64,000 nucleotides of DNA from Shewanella chilikensis (GCF_002836945.1 NZ_NIJM01000015.1:26348-90347), one strand, 5' to 3'. Numbered from the stretch's first letter, positions 36,270-44,508 are shown. The notes: generated by a model not told the origin, from the sequence alone. A program made the numbers and translations.

Positions 36270-36703
36270 GGCTTGGCCTCGGCGGCCGCGATAAAGGGCG
36301 TCAGGCGCTCGCGGAACACCGGCGGGGTCACCAAGCACAGTTCCTGAGTCTGCATATCCACCGCGGCCTGTATGGTGTAGCCCTTGGTGAGGCGCTCACC
36401 GCTGGCGGCGTCGCAAATCTGGTAGTTGATCTTCAGCCGATTTTCCCACTCAACCAGGGCGGCACTCACCCGGATCTTCTGCTCGAAACGGCTGGGTTTG
36501 ACGTATTTCAGCTGCAGATCCACTATCGGCCAGGCGTAACCCGACTCCTGCATCCGCCGGTAGCCGTAGTCGAACCTGTCCAGTAGCTTGCAGCGGGCTA
36601 TTTCAAAATAACGCAGATAGTTGCCGTGCCAGGTAATGCCCATGGAATCGACATCGTGGAAGGGGATCTCCAGCTCTATTTCAGTGCTGAGGATGGCTTT
36701 CAT
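36266..36703 (-). CDS. apeK: Acyl thioesterase, 4-hydroxybenzoyl-CoA type (ApeK-type)
   Basis: 145 residues from ATG at 36703, which overlaps the ammonia-lyase stop (ATGA). It is a single hotdog domain with IPFHDVDSMGITWHGNYLRY near the N-terminus: the Asp in the HDVDSMGITWHGN segment is the catalytic carboxylate of 4-hydroxybenzoyl-CoA/YbgC-type thioesterases, and FEIARCKLLDRF follows. In the aryl polyene pathway it may release stalled or finished acyl chains from the carrier protein. It could also hydrolyse the aryl thioester of the starter. Confidence 0.88.
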   Translation of the reverse strand: MKAILSTEIELEIPFHDVDSMGITWHGNYLRYFEIARCKLLDRFDYGYRRMQESGYAWPIVDLQLKYVKPSRFEQKIRVSAALVEWENRLKINYQICDAASGERLTKGYTIQAAVDMQTQELCLVTPPVFRERLTPFIAAAEAKP

Positions 36704-38253
36704 CGGCACACCTCCCACTCCCCGGCTTGGATCTTGGCCAGGGTTTGCCGCAACAAGGCTTCCAGCGGCCTGTCTTCAATCAAGAGTTCAAAGTCGGCTT
36801 CCAGCTGCGCCAGGGTGGTAGCTACTGACTCGGTCAGCGACTCCCGTTCCAGTTCACCGGCGAGCAGGCGCAGGCGGATCCCCTGACTCATGGCCAGCAG
36901 TGCGGCAGCGGCCACCTGCTCGGTCAGTTCCAGCACCCGCAGGGCGTCACGGGCGGCAATGGTGCCCATGCTGACCTTATCCTGGTTGTGGCACTCGGTA
37001 GAGCGCGAGAACACGCTGGCGGGCATAGTGTGTTTCAGCGCCTCGGCGGTCCAGGCAGAGCAACCTATCTGTACTGCCTTGAAACCGTGGTTGATGGGGC
37101 TGCGCTCGTCCTGGCTGGCCGACAGGTTGGCCGGCAGGCCGTTGTTGAATTTGGGATCCATCACCAGAGCCATCTGCCTGTCCAGCAGATCCGCCAAATT
37201 GGCCACCGCATTCTTGAGGCTGTCCATGGCAAAAGCGATATGGCCGCCATAGAAGTGGCCGCCGTGGAGAATATGTTCCCCCTCGCCGTCGACTATCGGG
37301 TTGTCGTTGGCGCTGTTGAGTTCGGTCTCGATAAACTGGCGCATAAAGGGCAGGGCATCGGCCAATACTCCAATAATGTGCGGCGCGCAGCGAATCGAAT
37401 ATCTGTCCTGCAGTCGGTCAGAATTGCGTGGGTGCTCGTGGTGGTTGAGGTCTTCACGGATCCAGGCTGCGACCTGGTTCTGTCCCGGGTGCGGCTTGGC
37501 GGCAAACAGTATCTCGTCGAAATGGTTGGAGTTGCCCTTGAGTGTCAGTGAGGCCATGGCGGTAATGCGGGCGCACAGGCGGCTCAGGTACTCGGCCCTG
37601 TCATAGGCCAGACAAGCCAGCGCCGTCATCACGGCGGTGCCGTTCATCAGTGCCAGGCCCTCTTTGGGTCTGAGCTTGAGGGCGCTGATCCCAAGTTCGG
37701 CATAGACTTCGCTGGTGGCGCGGCGCTGTCCTTGATAGAAGACCTCCCGCTCGCCAACCAGTGCGGCGGCCAGATAAGACAGTGGCGTGAGATCGCCGCT
37801 GGCACCCACAGAGCCTTCCTCCGGGATCACCGGCACTATGTTGAGGTTCAGCAGCAGGGCTATGCGTTCCAGCAGCTCATAGCTGACACCGGACTTACCC
37901 ACGGCCAGTGAGTTGAGGCGACAGGCCATCACGGCTCTGGCCTGGGGGATCTCCAGCACCTTGCCCATGCCGCAGCCGTGAAAGCGCGACAGATGCAGCG
38001 GCAGTTCGTGTACCAGATCCGGGCCGACATTGACGGTACAGGAATCGCCGTAGCCTGTGGTGACCCCATAGACCACGCCTTCTTCATGAAGCAGGCTGTC
38101 GATAAAGCGGGCGCCGCGCTGGATATAGTCACGGTACTCTGCACTGGCGTTGAGGGTCACCGGCGCTCCTTTGGCGATGGCGACCACCTGTTCCAGTGTC
38201 AGTGATGTTTGGCCGAAGCCGACCGTCTTGGCGGCCAGATCTGTTGCGCTCAT
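36700..38253 (-). CDS. MIO-dependent aromatic amino acid ammonia-lyase
   Basis: A 517-residue member of the HAL/PAL/TAL family. The Ala-Ser-Gly that forms the MIO group is in EGSVGASGDLTPLS near residue 150, and the tyrosine of VYGVTTGYG is near residue 65. ELNSANDNPI near residue 320 and the C-terminal helices are typical. The substrate-selectivity pair reads Phe-His (LSRFHGCGMG), between the Ser-His of histidine lyases and the His-Leu of tyrosine lyases, so the amino acid is not clear. In a pigment cluster, making a cinnamic or coumaric acid from Phe or Tyr for the aryl head is the simplest idea. It is not a hut-operon histidase. Confidence 0.85.
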   Translation of the reverse strand: MSATDLAAKTVGFGQTSLTLEQVVAIAKGAPVTLNASAEYRDYIQRGARFIDSLLHEEGVVYGVTTGYGDSCTVNVGPDLVHELPLHLSRFHGCGMGKVLEIPQARAVMACRLNSLAVGKSGVSYELLERIALLLNLNIVPVIPEEGSVGASGDLTPLSYLAAALVGEREVFYQGQRRATSEVYAELGISALKLRPKEGLALMNGTAVMTALACLAYDRAEYLSRLCARITAMASLTLKGNSNHFDEILFAAKPHPGQNQVAAWIREDLNHHEHPRNSDRLQDRYSIRCAPHIIGVLADALPFMRQFIETELNSANDNPIVDGEGEHILHGGHFYGGHIAFAMDSLKNAVANLADLLDRQMALVMDPKFNNGLPANLSASQDERSPINHGFKAVQIGCSAWTAEALKHTMPASVFSRSTECHNQDKVSMGTIAARDALRVLELTEQVAAAALLAMSQGIRLRLLAGELERESLTESVATTLAQLEADFELLIEDRPLEALLRQTLAKIQAGEWEVCR

Positions 38254-39962
38254 GAATTGTCCTTGGGGCGGTCAGCAACTTGGTCCTGCCGCCAAAAATC
38301 GAAAAAGTTAAACCACTGCAGTGGTGCCTTGCGGGCAAAATGTTCCAGTCGCTGGGCATAGAGGCCTGCTGCCTGTTGCAGTCGCTGCTGCCGCTCGGCT
38401 CTCGGGCCTTTGAGGCTCTGCTCGAAGGGCTCGAGCCAGACCTTATAGCCCTGCTGCTCCCGCAGGCAGAACATGGTGTAGATGGGGCAGTCCAGCAGAC
38501 CGGCCAGAATAAAGGGGCCCTGGGGGAAGGGAGCCATTTCGCCGAGGAACGGCACTTTCACCGTGCGACCCGGGCTGTGGCTGGAGGTGCGATCGGCGGC
38601 TATTACCACCAATTCTCCGGCCTCGACCTTGCTTTGCAGCAACATGGAGGTGGCCGGGTTGAGTTCGGTGACCTGAAGTAAGTTGAGTTCACTGTCCGGG
38701 TTCAGCTGCTTGAGCACCCGGTTGAAGTTTTCGGCATTGCGGGTCATCACCATCACATTGACTTTCACCTTGCGCTGGTGAATGGAGATGGCGCGGCACA
38801 GCTCGATATTGCCAAGGTGGGACACCAGCAACACGGCTCCCTGGCCGCTTTGTAACTGCTCGGCCAACTGTTGACGGTCGCTGAACTCCACCTGCTGCAA
38901 GCGAATGCGATCGCACCAGGCATCGATGCGATCCAGCGCGGCATTGCCGAAGGCGAAGAAGTGGCGCAGGCTGTCGCGCCAAGTCACCGGCTGACTGAGG
39001 CTCGGGTGCTGTGGCTCCAGTGCCTGTACCCGCTTTAGAAACGCTTGTGACGCCTCGCGGGCCTGTCGCCCCGTGATAAAGAAATAGCAGATCACCGGGT
39101 ACATGATCGCCCGCGCCAGCCAGTGGCCGCCGAAACGATAGCTTTCGGCCAGCAGCTTGATACCCCAGTAGCTGCCCCGCTCCTTGACGTTGGACCAATG
39201 AGCGTCTTGGGGGTTGTCTTGTGCCGCTTGGTTTGGCCCCAGTTTCTGCCCCTTGAGCTTGCGCCACAGCATGGAGAAAAACAGCCTGCTGTGCAGCTTG
39301 CTGATCCGCACATTGTCGGCCAGCCCCTGAAAATGGCTGCTGCCGTCTTCCGGGTAGATCACCTTGGTGGGGATATGCTCTATGGCAACACCGCGCCAGT
39401 AGAGACGCACCATGACTTCGATATCAAAGTCCATCCGCTCGCCGAGGGCTTCGCTACTAAGCAGGGCTTCGGTGGCCGCCAGTGGATAGATTCGAAAGCC
39501 GCACATGGAATCGCGGATATCCAGGCTCAGGGTCTCGACCCAGACCCAAAAATGGGTCAGGTAACGGCCGTAGAGCCGACCCTTGGGCACGGAATCATCA
39601 TATTGCGGCAGGCCGGAGATCAGCGCCTTGGGGTTGAGCTGCGCCCTGGCGATTAGCGCCGGAATATCTTCCAGATTATGTTGGCCGTCGGCGTCCACCT
39701 GTAGGCCGTGGGAAAAACCCGCAGCCCAAGCGGCGCGCAGGCCTGTCATCACGGCGGCGCCCTTGCCGCGGTTATAAGGGTGATGCAGCAGGCTGACCCA
39801 GTAGCTGTGTTGTTCGGCCAACTGTTGCAACAGATAGCGGGTCTCATCGTCGCTGCCGTCGTTGATCAAAAAGCAGGGCAGCCCCAGCGGTTTGAGGGCT
39901 TCCAGCGTCGCAGCGATATGGCCCCTGTGGTTGTAATTGGGGATGATCAGCGCCAGCTTCAT
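38250..39962 (-). CDS. apeJ: Glycosyltransferase 2 - lysophospholipid acyltransferase fusion (ApeJ-type)
   Basis: A 570-residue two-domain protein. Residues 1-230 are a GT2 domain: LALIIPNYNHRGHIAATLEA, FLINDGSDDET, and VDADGQHNLEDIP with the DxD metal motif. Residues about 290-560 are an LpxL-like acyltransferase: VSHLGNIELCRAISIH near residue 380 (HxxxxE in place of HxxxxD) and PFLGEMAPFPQGPFILAG. Fusion of these two activities is characteristic of aryl polyene loci. It may attach a sugar to the lipid anchor and acylate it with the polyene. It overlaps ApeI-type and ammonia-lyase genes by 4 bases each. Confidence 0.82.
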   Translation of the reverse strand: MKLALIIPNYNHRGHIAATLEALKPLGLPCFLINDGSDDETRYLLQQLAEQHSYWVSLLHHPYNRGKGAAVMTGLRAAWAAGFSHGLQVDADGQHNLEDIPALIARAQLNPKALISGLPQYDDSVPKGRLYGRYLTHFWVWVETLSLDIRDSMCGFRIYPLAATEALLSSEALGERMDFDIEVMVRLYWRGVAIEHIPTKVIYPEDGSSHFQGLADNVRISKLHSRLFFSMLWRKLKGQKLGPNQAAQDNPQDAHWSNVKERGSYWGIKLLAESYRFGGHWLARAIMYPVICYFFITGRQAREASQAFLKRVQALEPQHPSLSQPVTWRDSLRHFFAFGNAALDRIDAWCDRIRLQQVEFSDRQQLAEQLQSGQGAVLLVSHLGNIELCRAISIHQRKVKVNVMVMTRNAENFNRVLKQLNPDSELNLLQVTELNPATSMLLQSKVEAGELVVIAADRTSSHSPGRTVKVPFLGEMAPFPQGPFILAGLLDCPIYTMFCLREQQGYKVWLEPFEQSLKGPRAERQQRLQQAAGLYAQRLEHFARKAPLQWFNFFDFWRQDQVADRPKDNS

Positions 39963-40321
39963 TGCTTGGCCTCTGTCTTGAAGGCAATACGACCCGAGCC
40001 GAACTTCTGTTCGCCGTTGCTGTAGCTGAAGCTCAGTTTACCCTTGGCGGGGTTATTGCTGATGCTGAGGGTGACTTGCATATTCGGCAACAGCAGTTGC
40101 TGAAACTTGAGCACCTCGAGTACCGCGACTTCGGCATCATAGCCGAATGCTTGGCTGCCGAGACGCACGGCCCAGTCCAGTTGAGTCACGCCGGGCAATA
40201 CCGGCTGGCCGGGAAAGTGGCCGGCAAACATAGGCAGCTCGGCCGGAATGCTCAGGCGCCAACTGGCTTCATTGTCCTGATGCCGGTGTTGAACAATGGG
40301 CGGAAGAACAGACTTAATCAT
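39959..40321 (-). CDS. apeI: Aryl polyene dehydratase subunit, FabA/FabZ-like (ApeI-type)
   Basis: 120 residues from ATG at 40321, which lies inside the end of the AMP-ligase gene. The motif MFAGHFPGQPVLPGVTQLDW near residues 32-51 is the FabZ-type catalytic segment with His. It lacks much else, as usual for this small subunit that works with the ApeP-type protein in the known APE dehydratase complex. It catalyses loss of water from the beta-hydroxyacyl chain. It overlaps the GT2-acyltransferase gene by 4 bases. Confidence 0.85.
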   Translation of the reverse strand: MIKSVLPPIVQHRHQDNEASWRLSIPAELPMFAGHFPGQPVLPGVTQLDWAVRLGSQAFGYDAEVAVLEVLKFQQLLLPNMQVTLSISNNPAKGKLSFSYSNGEQKFGSGRIAFKTEAKQ

Positions 40322-41684
40322 GATCAAACAGCTCAAGAATATCGTTTTTGAGCAACTTGCCCTGGGCGTTGAGTGGCAGCTGCTGTGGATAGCGCCAGCG
40401 CCTTGGCAGAGTCACACGTTCAAATTGGCTCAGCAGATGGGCCTTGAGGGCGTTGTTGATGCTGAGTTTACCCTCGGCTTCCAGCTGTGCCTTACCGGCG
40501 GCGGAAAGCTCTACCGCCGCGCCCAGTTGTACTCTGGGGTTTTCCAGCAGCACCAGATGCGATTGGGTCACCCAGGGATGGGCGTTGAGCAAGGTTTCCA
40601 TCTGCACCAGAGACAGGCGCTTTTCCTCTATCTTGACGATGCGGTCCAAGCGGCCTTCGAGGCAGAATTGGCCTTCGCCCAGCAGCCGAACCTTGTCTTC
40701 ACAGCGGTATTGGCCGTCGTCTTCGAGATAGGGCGAGCGCAGCAGCAAAGCGCCGTCGCTGTCATTGCTCAGGTCCATGGGGGCAAAGGCCTGCCAGGGC
40801 GTGTCGCTGCTCTGTTGGCGCCGATAACCTATGCCGCCGGTTTCCGTGCTGCCGTAGACCTCGATTGGCAGGCTACCGTAGCAGCGCTTGACCCCTTGGG
40901 CGGCTTCCAGGCTCAGGGGCCCGCCGGAGCTGAAGATCAGGCTGGGAGTGTGCAACTGGCGCTCATGCTCCAGCGCATCCGGCAGCCTCGACAGCTGCGC
41001 CGGGCTGCTGATCAGGCACAGGTTGGGAAACAGGGCGGTGTAATAACTCAGGGTTTCCGGGTATTCCACCAGATCGCTGAGGAAGGGGCGACTGGCCGCC
41101 AGTGGCCAGAGAATCTTAAACAGCAAGCCATAGATATGCTGGTGGCTGACGGTGGCAATCACGCTGCAGTGTGGCAGGTGAGCGGCGAAGGTCTGCTCCA
41201 GCACACTGACTTCGGCATCCAGTTGCTGCAGGCGCTTGCGAACCGCCTTGGGTTGGCCGCTGGAGCCTGAGGTGAACAGCAGCAGTTCGCCGAACTCATC
41301 CCCCTCGGCCATCTGCGGCCAGGGCGAGTGGGGCAGTGACAGCTCTTTTTTCAGCTCGAGCCAGATCTTGCCCTCACACAGGGGGCGGTCTGACACTATG
41401 GCATCAAACTCCTGGGTCAGTTCGCTGAGAGTACCCGGCTGAGTGTTGGCCGGCAGTATGATCTGCTTGCCCGACAACAGGGCGGCGCAGAGGCCAACGG
41501 CGAACAGATCGCTGCTGTCGCAGGCCAGTAACCAACGCTTTTCCGGCCGGGCTTGCAGGCGCTGATGCAGATGATAGACCTGGGTGGCGAACAGTGAACC
41601 CGTGACTATGTCATGGTGGTTAAAACTGATCAGTTGTTGCCCTGCTGGGCCTTGGGTAAGCCAGGTTTTCAATAACTCTGTCAT
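40314..41684 (-). CDS. apeH: Aryl-acid AMP ligase / acyl-ACP synthetase (ApeH-type)
   Basis: A 456-residue adenylate-forming enzyme. The P-loop LLLFTSGSSGQPKAVRKRLQ is near residue 135, the A5 motif YGSTETGGIGYR near 280, the Arg-Asp-like A8 hinge LEGRLDRIVKIEEKRLSL near 375, and a C-terminal Lys in NAQGKLLKND near 445. In the known pathway it activates the aryl starter acid, such as 4-hydroxybenzoate, and loads it on an acyl carrier protein. Here the starter could come from the ammonia-lyase product. It follows the ApeG-type gene after 10 bases. Confidence 0.87.
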   Translation of the reverse strand: MTELLKTWLTQGPAGQQLISFNHHDIVTGSLFATQVYHLHQRLQARPEKRWLLACDSSDLFAVGLCAALLSGKQIILPANTQPGTLSELTQEFDAIVSDRPLCEGKIWLELKKELSLPHSPWPQMAEGDEFGELLLFTSGSSGQPKAVRKRLQQLDAEVSVLEQTFAAHLPHCSVIATVSHQHIYGLLFKILWPLAASRPFLSDLVEYPETLSYYTALFPNLCLISSPAQLSRLPDALEHERQLHTPSLIFSSGGPLSLEAAQGVKRCYGSLPIEVYGSTETGGIGYRRQQSSDTPWQAFAPMDLSNDSDGALLLRSPYLEDDGQYRCEDKVRLLGEGQFCLEGRLDRIVKIEEKRLSLVQMETLLNAHPWVTQSHLVLLENPRVQLGAAVELSAAGKAQLEAEGKLSINNALKAHLLSQFERVTLPRRWRYPQQLPLNAQGKLLKNDILELFDHD

Positions 41685-41694
41685 AACTGTCCCT

Positions 41695-42243
41695 TTATGA
41701 TCGCTTCAGACAAAAGTGGCGATAGAGCCATTCTCCGCCACCGAGCAGCCCCATCAGCAGATAGGCTATCAGGCCGTTGTACAGGGTCCAGGTCTCCAGG
41801 CTGGTAAACAGCGCCGTATAAGCCGCCATGCCGCCGTTGAAGACAAACAGACCGCACCAGAGTTGTGTGACCCTTACCAGGTAGGGCCTGGCTTCCTCGG
41901 GCAGATCCGGCTCGGCCAACCTGGCCAGACGTTCCACCATGCTGGGACCTTTAAGCAGCGAAGAGGCAAACAGCACCAGCATGCAAGCATTGACCAGCAC
42001 AGGGTAGTACAGCAGCCAGTCCTGACGCTTGGCAAGCAAGCTGCCGAGCGCCAGCAGTAACCCCAGAACGACCGGGGCGGCCAGCGCCTTGAGCTTTTGC
42101 TTCCCCAGCAGCAACCTGGCGCCGAGCAAGGCCGCCAGCAAGAGTGCCAGGCCATTACCCGGCAGATAGTTCAGCCCCAGATATACCGCCAGGGGATATC
42201 CCAGCAGCAACAGGGCCGTGACTGTCTGAGCCAGGGCACGCAT
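41695..42243 (-). CDS. apeG: COG4648-type membrane protein (ApeG-type)
   Basis: A 182-residue polytopic protein of about six helices, starting MRALAQTVTALLLLGYPLAV and ending in a basic tail (LYRHFCLKRS). It matches the COG4648 group found almost only in aryl polyene and related pigment loci, always next to the AMP ligase and acyl carrier proteins. It may anchor the biosynthetic complex at the inner membrane, but its function is not shown. It overlaps the stop of the second ACP gene by one base. Confidence 0.75.
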   Translation of the reverse strand: MRALAQTVTALLLLGYPLAVYLGLNYLPGNGLALLLAALLGARLLLGKQKLKALAAPVVLGLLLALGSLLAKRQDWLLYYPVLVNACMLVLFASSLLKGPSMVERLARLAEPDLPEEARPYLVRVTQLWCGLFVFNGGMAAYTALFTSLETWTLYNGLIAYLLMGLLGGGEWLYRHFCLKRS

Positions 42244-42491
42244 CAGTCTTTAACCAGTCCCTCGATGGCGTTAACCACGTCGTTGACTGTCCGTACCGAC
42301 TTGAATTCATCGGGCTGGATCTTTTTGCCGGTCAGCTGTTGCAGTTTGATCACCAGATCCACCGCATCTATGCTGTCCAGATCCAGCTCTTCATAGAGGG
42401 AAGCCTCAGGGGTTATCGCCTCGGCATCCACTTCAAACTCATCGACCAGGATCTTGCTCAGCATTTCCAATATCTGTTCACGGCTTTGCAT
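42243..42491 (-). CDS. apeF: Acyl carrier protein 2 of the pigment cluster (ApeF-type)
   Basis: 82 residues from ATG at 42491 with AGGAGG 5 bases upstream. The phosphopantetheine site LDLDSIDAVDLVIKL carries Ser near residue 38, in the usual DSID context. The protein is acidic, as expected for an ACP. It differs from the first ACP in helix 3 and the C-terminus, so the two probably hold different intermediates (starter versus extender or growing chain). Confidence 0.92.
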   Translation of the reverse strand: MQSREQILEMLSKILVDEFEVDAEAITPEASLYEELDLDSIDAVDLVIKLQQLTGKKIQPDEFKSVRTVNDVVNAIEGLVKD

Positions 42492-42500
42492 GAGCACCTC

Positions 42501-42755
42501 CTACGCGCGCTGGGATTCGATAAACGCGGCAAGGCTGGCAACACTGTAAAAGTGGGCCTTGGTTGCCTCTGAGTTGGCTTCGATCTTGACGTCGAACTGC
42601 TTCTTGATCGCCAAGCCCAGCTCAAGTGCATCGATGGAATCCAGTCCCAACCCTTCACCGAACAGCGGTGCTTCGGTATCTATATCGTCGATACTGATAT
42701 CCTCAAGATCGAGGCAATCTATGATTAGCTGTTTAATTTCGTTATGTAAGCTCAT
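42501..42755 (-). CDS. apeE: Acyl carrier protein 1 of the pigment cluster (ApeE-type)
   Basis: An 84-residue acyl carrier protein with GLGLDSIDALELGLAIKKQF, Ser being the phosphopantetheine attachment point near residue 40. The DIDTEAPLFGEGLGLD approach is typical of the first APE carrier. Its start overlaps the acyltransferase gene by 14 bases. It lies 10 bases before the second ACP. A host holo-ACP synthase must modify it, because no phosphopantetheinyl transferase is encoded in the window. Confidence 0.92.
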   Translation of the reverse strand: MSLHNEIKQLIIDCLDLEDISIDDIDTEAPLFGEGLGLDSIDALELGLAIKKQFDVKIEANSEATKAHFYSVASLAAFIESQRA

Positions 42756-43539
42756 AATTTATATCTAATTGTTGTTTGTAATAGGTTTCCAGATCTCTGG
42801 TGAGTTGGCGCGCCATCCGGGCATCGCCACCGCTTTCGGCATCATACCTCAGATGCGCTATGCTTGCGCCGGTTTCCACTTGCATCTGTATGGTGCGTCT
42901 CGGGATTTCGTACCAGGGATCCTGTTTGGTGAGTCCGGGATGAACCACCCTGAGTACCACTGGCAGAATATCGGCCCCGGTGCGTAGGGCAATATTGGCC
43001 GAACCGCGGGCAAAGGGATTGATCACTGCGCCTTTTACCGTGCGGGTGCCCTCGGGAAAGATGATCAGATTGGTGCCTCTGGCCAACACTTCACGGCAGT
43101 CCTGTAGCAGCAGCTCGGCGCCGCGATTGGGAATATAGCCGGCGGCGGAGACGACTCCGCGCAGAAAGGGGTTACGCCACAGTCCCTGTTTTACTATGCA
43201 GCCGGCATTGGGCATCAGGCTGATTAACACCACCACATCTATGAGGGTGGGGTGATTGGCAATCACCACCATGCCTTTGGCCTGCCGTAATCGCTGCAGA
43301 TTTACCGTGCTGACCCTGACCACGCCGGCCCAGGTCAGCATATGCACAAAGCCGCGGAACATGTAGTGCACCGCTTTTTGTACTCTTTTAATCCGCACAT
43401 CGCGCTCGCCGGGCCAGAACCTCAGCACAGGTAAAATGGTCAAGGAGCTCAGCAAGCCGCCAAGGCCGAAGGCGATATAACAGCTGATGCCGGCGAGCCA
43501 ACGGGGAAAATAGCCGATACCGGTTGCCGGGGCTGTCAT
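42742..43539 (-). CDS. apeD: PlsC-like lysophospholipid acyltransferase (ApeD-type)
   Basis: 265 residues from ATG at 43539 (ATGA overlap with the chain-length-factor gene). It has an N-terminal membrane segment, then VVIANHPTLIDVVVLISL with the NHxxxxD acyltransferase box near residue 90 and NLIIFPEGTRTVKGAVINPF with the EGTR motif near 160. It is of the 1-acyl-glycerol-3-phosphate acyltransferase type. In the pigment pathway it likely transfers an acyl chain onto the membrane anchor of the aryl polyene. Confidence 0.85.
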   Translation of the reverse strand: MTAPATGIGYFPRWLAGISCYIAFGLGGLLSSLTILPVLRFWPGERDVRIKRVQKAVHYMFRGFVHMLTWAGVVRVSTVNLQRLRQAKGMVVIANHPTLIDVVVLISLMPNAGCIVKQGLWRNPFLRGVVSAAGYIPNRGAELLLQDCREVLARGTNLIIFPEGTRTVKGAVINPFARGSANIALRTGADILPVVLRVVHPGLTKQDPWYEIPRRTIQMQVETGASIAHLRYDAESGGDARMARQLTRDLETYYKQQLDINYELT

Positions 43540-44264
43540 AGCGGCTCCCTTGAGGGTTCCAGCTGCCAATGCCAATGGGCCAGTTGCCCCTGGATTGCCG
43601 TGCCGTTTGCCAGTGCCTGCAGCAGGGCGCCAAAGCTCAGCGGCTGCCCGGCGCCGGTCTGCTGGCTCAGGGTAACTCGGGCTATGCCGGTAACATCGGC
43701 TGGGGCCAGCTGCAGAGACAAGGCCAGCGGCAGTTCCATCTCTTGGGTAAATTCATCATAGACGGGCGGCACAGGGTCATCGCCGAACACCAATAGCAGG
43801 GGGCTGGGGTCCTCGGCCAACTGGGCCCAGGCTTCCAACATGGCTTGGGACAGGGTATCTGTGCCCGCCGCCACTGAAGTGGAAGCGCCAGTATTACCCG
43901 TGACTATGCCAAACAGACCGCTGGCGGTGTTGTGAACCGATTGGCTGAAACCCATGGGGGAGAGTGGCTGCCTGGCAATAATATCCTGCAGCAGTTCTAT
44001 GGTGCGATTGAGTTCGCCATGGCGCGAGGCAAATACGCTGCGGCATTGGCTGGGGGCTTCAGCCTGAAAGGCGGCTTCTAGCATCATCTTGCTCAGGCGG
44101 CTGAAACGGCGCCGCTGCATGGCGGCAACCTGGGGTAACTTGGGGGCAAGGCGATCGCTGTCATCAAGGGCGCAGTTGCTACTTTGCCACTGCTGCCAAT
44201 CTTGCTGCTGTTGATACTCCGGGGACCAGGCTCCCCAGGAGAGAATACTGAACGCTAGTTGCAC
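43536..44264 (-). CDS. apeC: Ketosynthase chain-length factor (ApeC-type)
   Basis: 242 residues from GTG at 44264 (VQLAFSILSWGAWSPEY), with AGAGG about 7 bases upstream; an ATG at 44297 is also open. It is a shortened beta-ketoacyl-synthase homologue of the PF13723 type. Where ketosynthases have the nucleophilic Cys, this protein reads STSVAAGTDTLSQ with Ala in that place, so it is inactive and pairs with the ApeO-type ketosynthase to set chain length. It is the first gene of the 18-gene operon. Confidence 0.82.
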   Translation of the reverse strand: MQLAFSILSWGAWSPEYQQQQDWQQWQSSNCALDDSDRLAPKLPQVAAMQRRRFSRLSKMMLEAAFQAEAPSQCRSVFASRHGELNRTIELLQDIIARQPLSPMGFSQSVHNTASGLFGIVTGNTGASTSVAAGTDTLSQAMLEAWAQLAEDPSPLLLVFGDDPVPPVYDEFTQEMELPLALSLQLAPADVTGIARVTLSQQTGAGQPLSFGALLQALANGTAIQGQLAHWHWQLEPSREPL

Positions 44265-44392
44265 TGCTTTGCCTCTGACACAGATCTTTATTGCCATCCC
44301 TTACGGGTCGTGAGGGAGTGAATCTGTCGGGTCGGAATGCGACCGCCGTACCGATTGCCCGTTCCCTCTGAAACACCGGTACAAAGGGCCAT

Positions 44393-44420
44393 ATTCTACA
44401 CTGAAAGTACGGGTTTTAAG
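44393..44420 (-). promoter_or_regulatory. Candidate promoter of the aryl polyene operon
   Basis: On the minus strand a CTTAAA and a TAGAAT box are separated by 16 bases, giving a possible sigma-70 promoter with a leader of about 120 bases before the chain-length-factor start. The -35 box is poor, so strength would depend on an activator. No better candidate is seen in the gap. Confidence 0.3.
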
Positions 44421-44471
44421 AAGGGGTTTAGGTTACAGCTAAAGATCAGTTACAACTTTTCGCTAACAAGG

Positions 44472-44499
44472 GAATCACCCGGCGGGCGCCGGGTGATTC
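44472..44499. other. Perfect 12-bp hairpin between DUF3014 gene and pigment operon
   Basis: GAATCACCCGGC pairs perfectly with GCCGGGTGATTC across a GGGC loop. It lies 9 bases after the DUF3014 stop codon on the minus strand. It has no U-tract but is stable enough to end or attenuate transcription from the DUF3014 gene into the pigment operon, or to protect the 3' end. Confidence 0.55.
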
Positions 44500-44508
44500 A
44501 GATGCAGC

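Noticed and set aside
36700..38253. Possible histidine-utilisation (hutH) gene
   Set aside because: The MIO motif is present, but no hutU, hutI or hutG is nearby. The gene overlaps pigment genes on both sides, and the selectivity pair is not the Ser-His of histidases.
27467..44264. Flexirubin/dialkylresorcinol or polyunsaturated fatty acid cluster
   Set aside because: No DarA/DarB-type genes and no large multidomain Pfa synthases are present. The GT2-acyltransferase fusion, COG4648, DUF3261 and Cys-less chain-length factor fit aryl polyene clusters.
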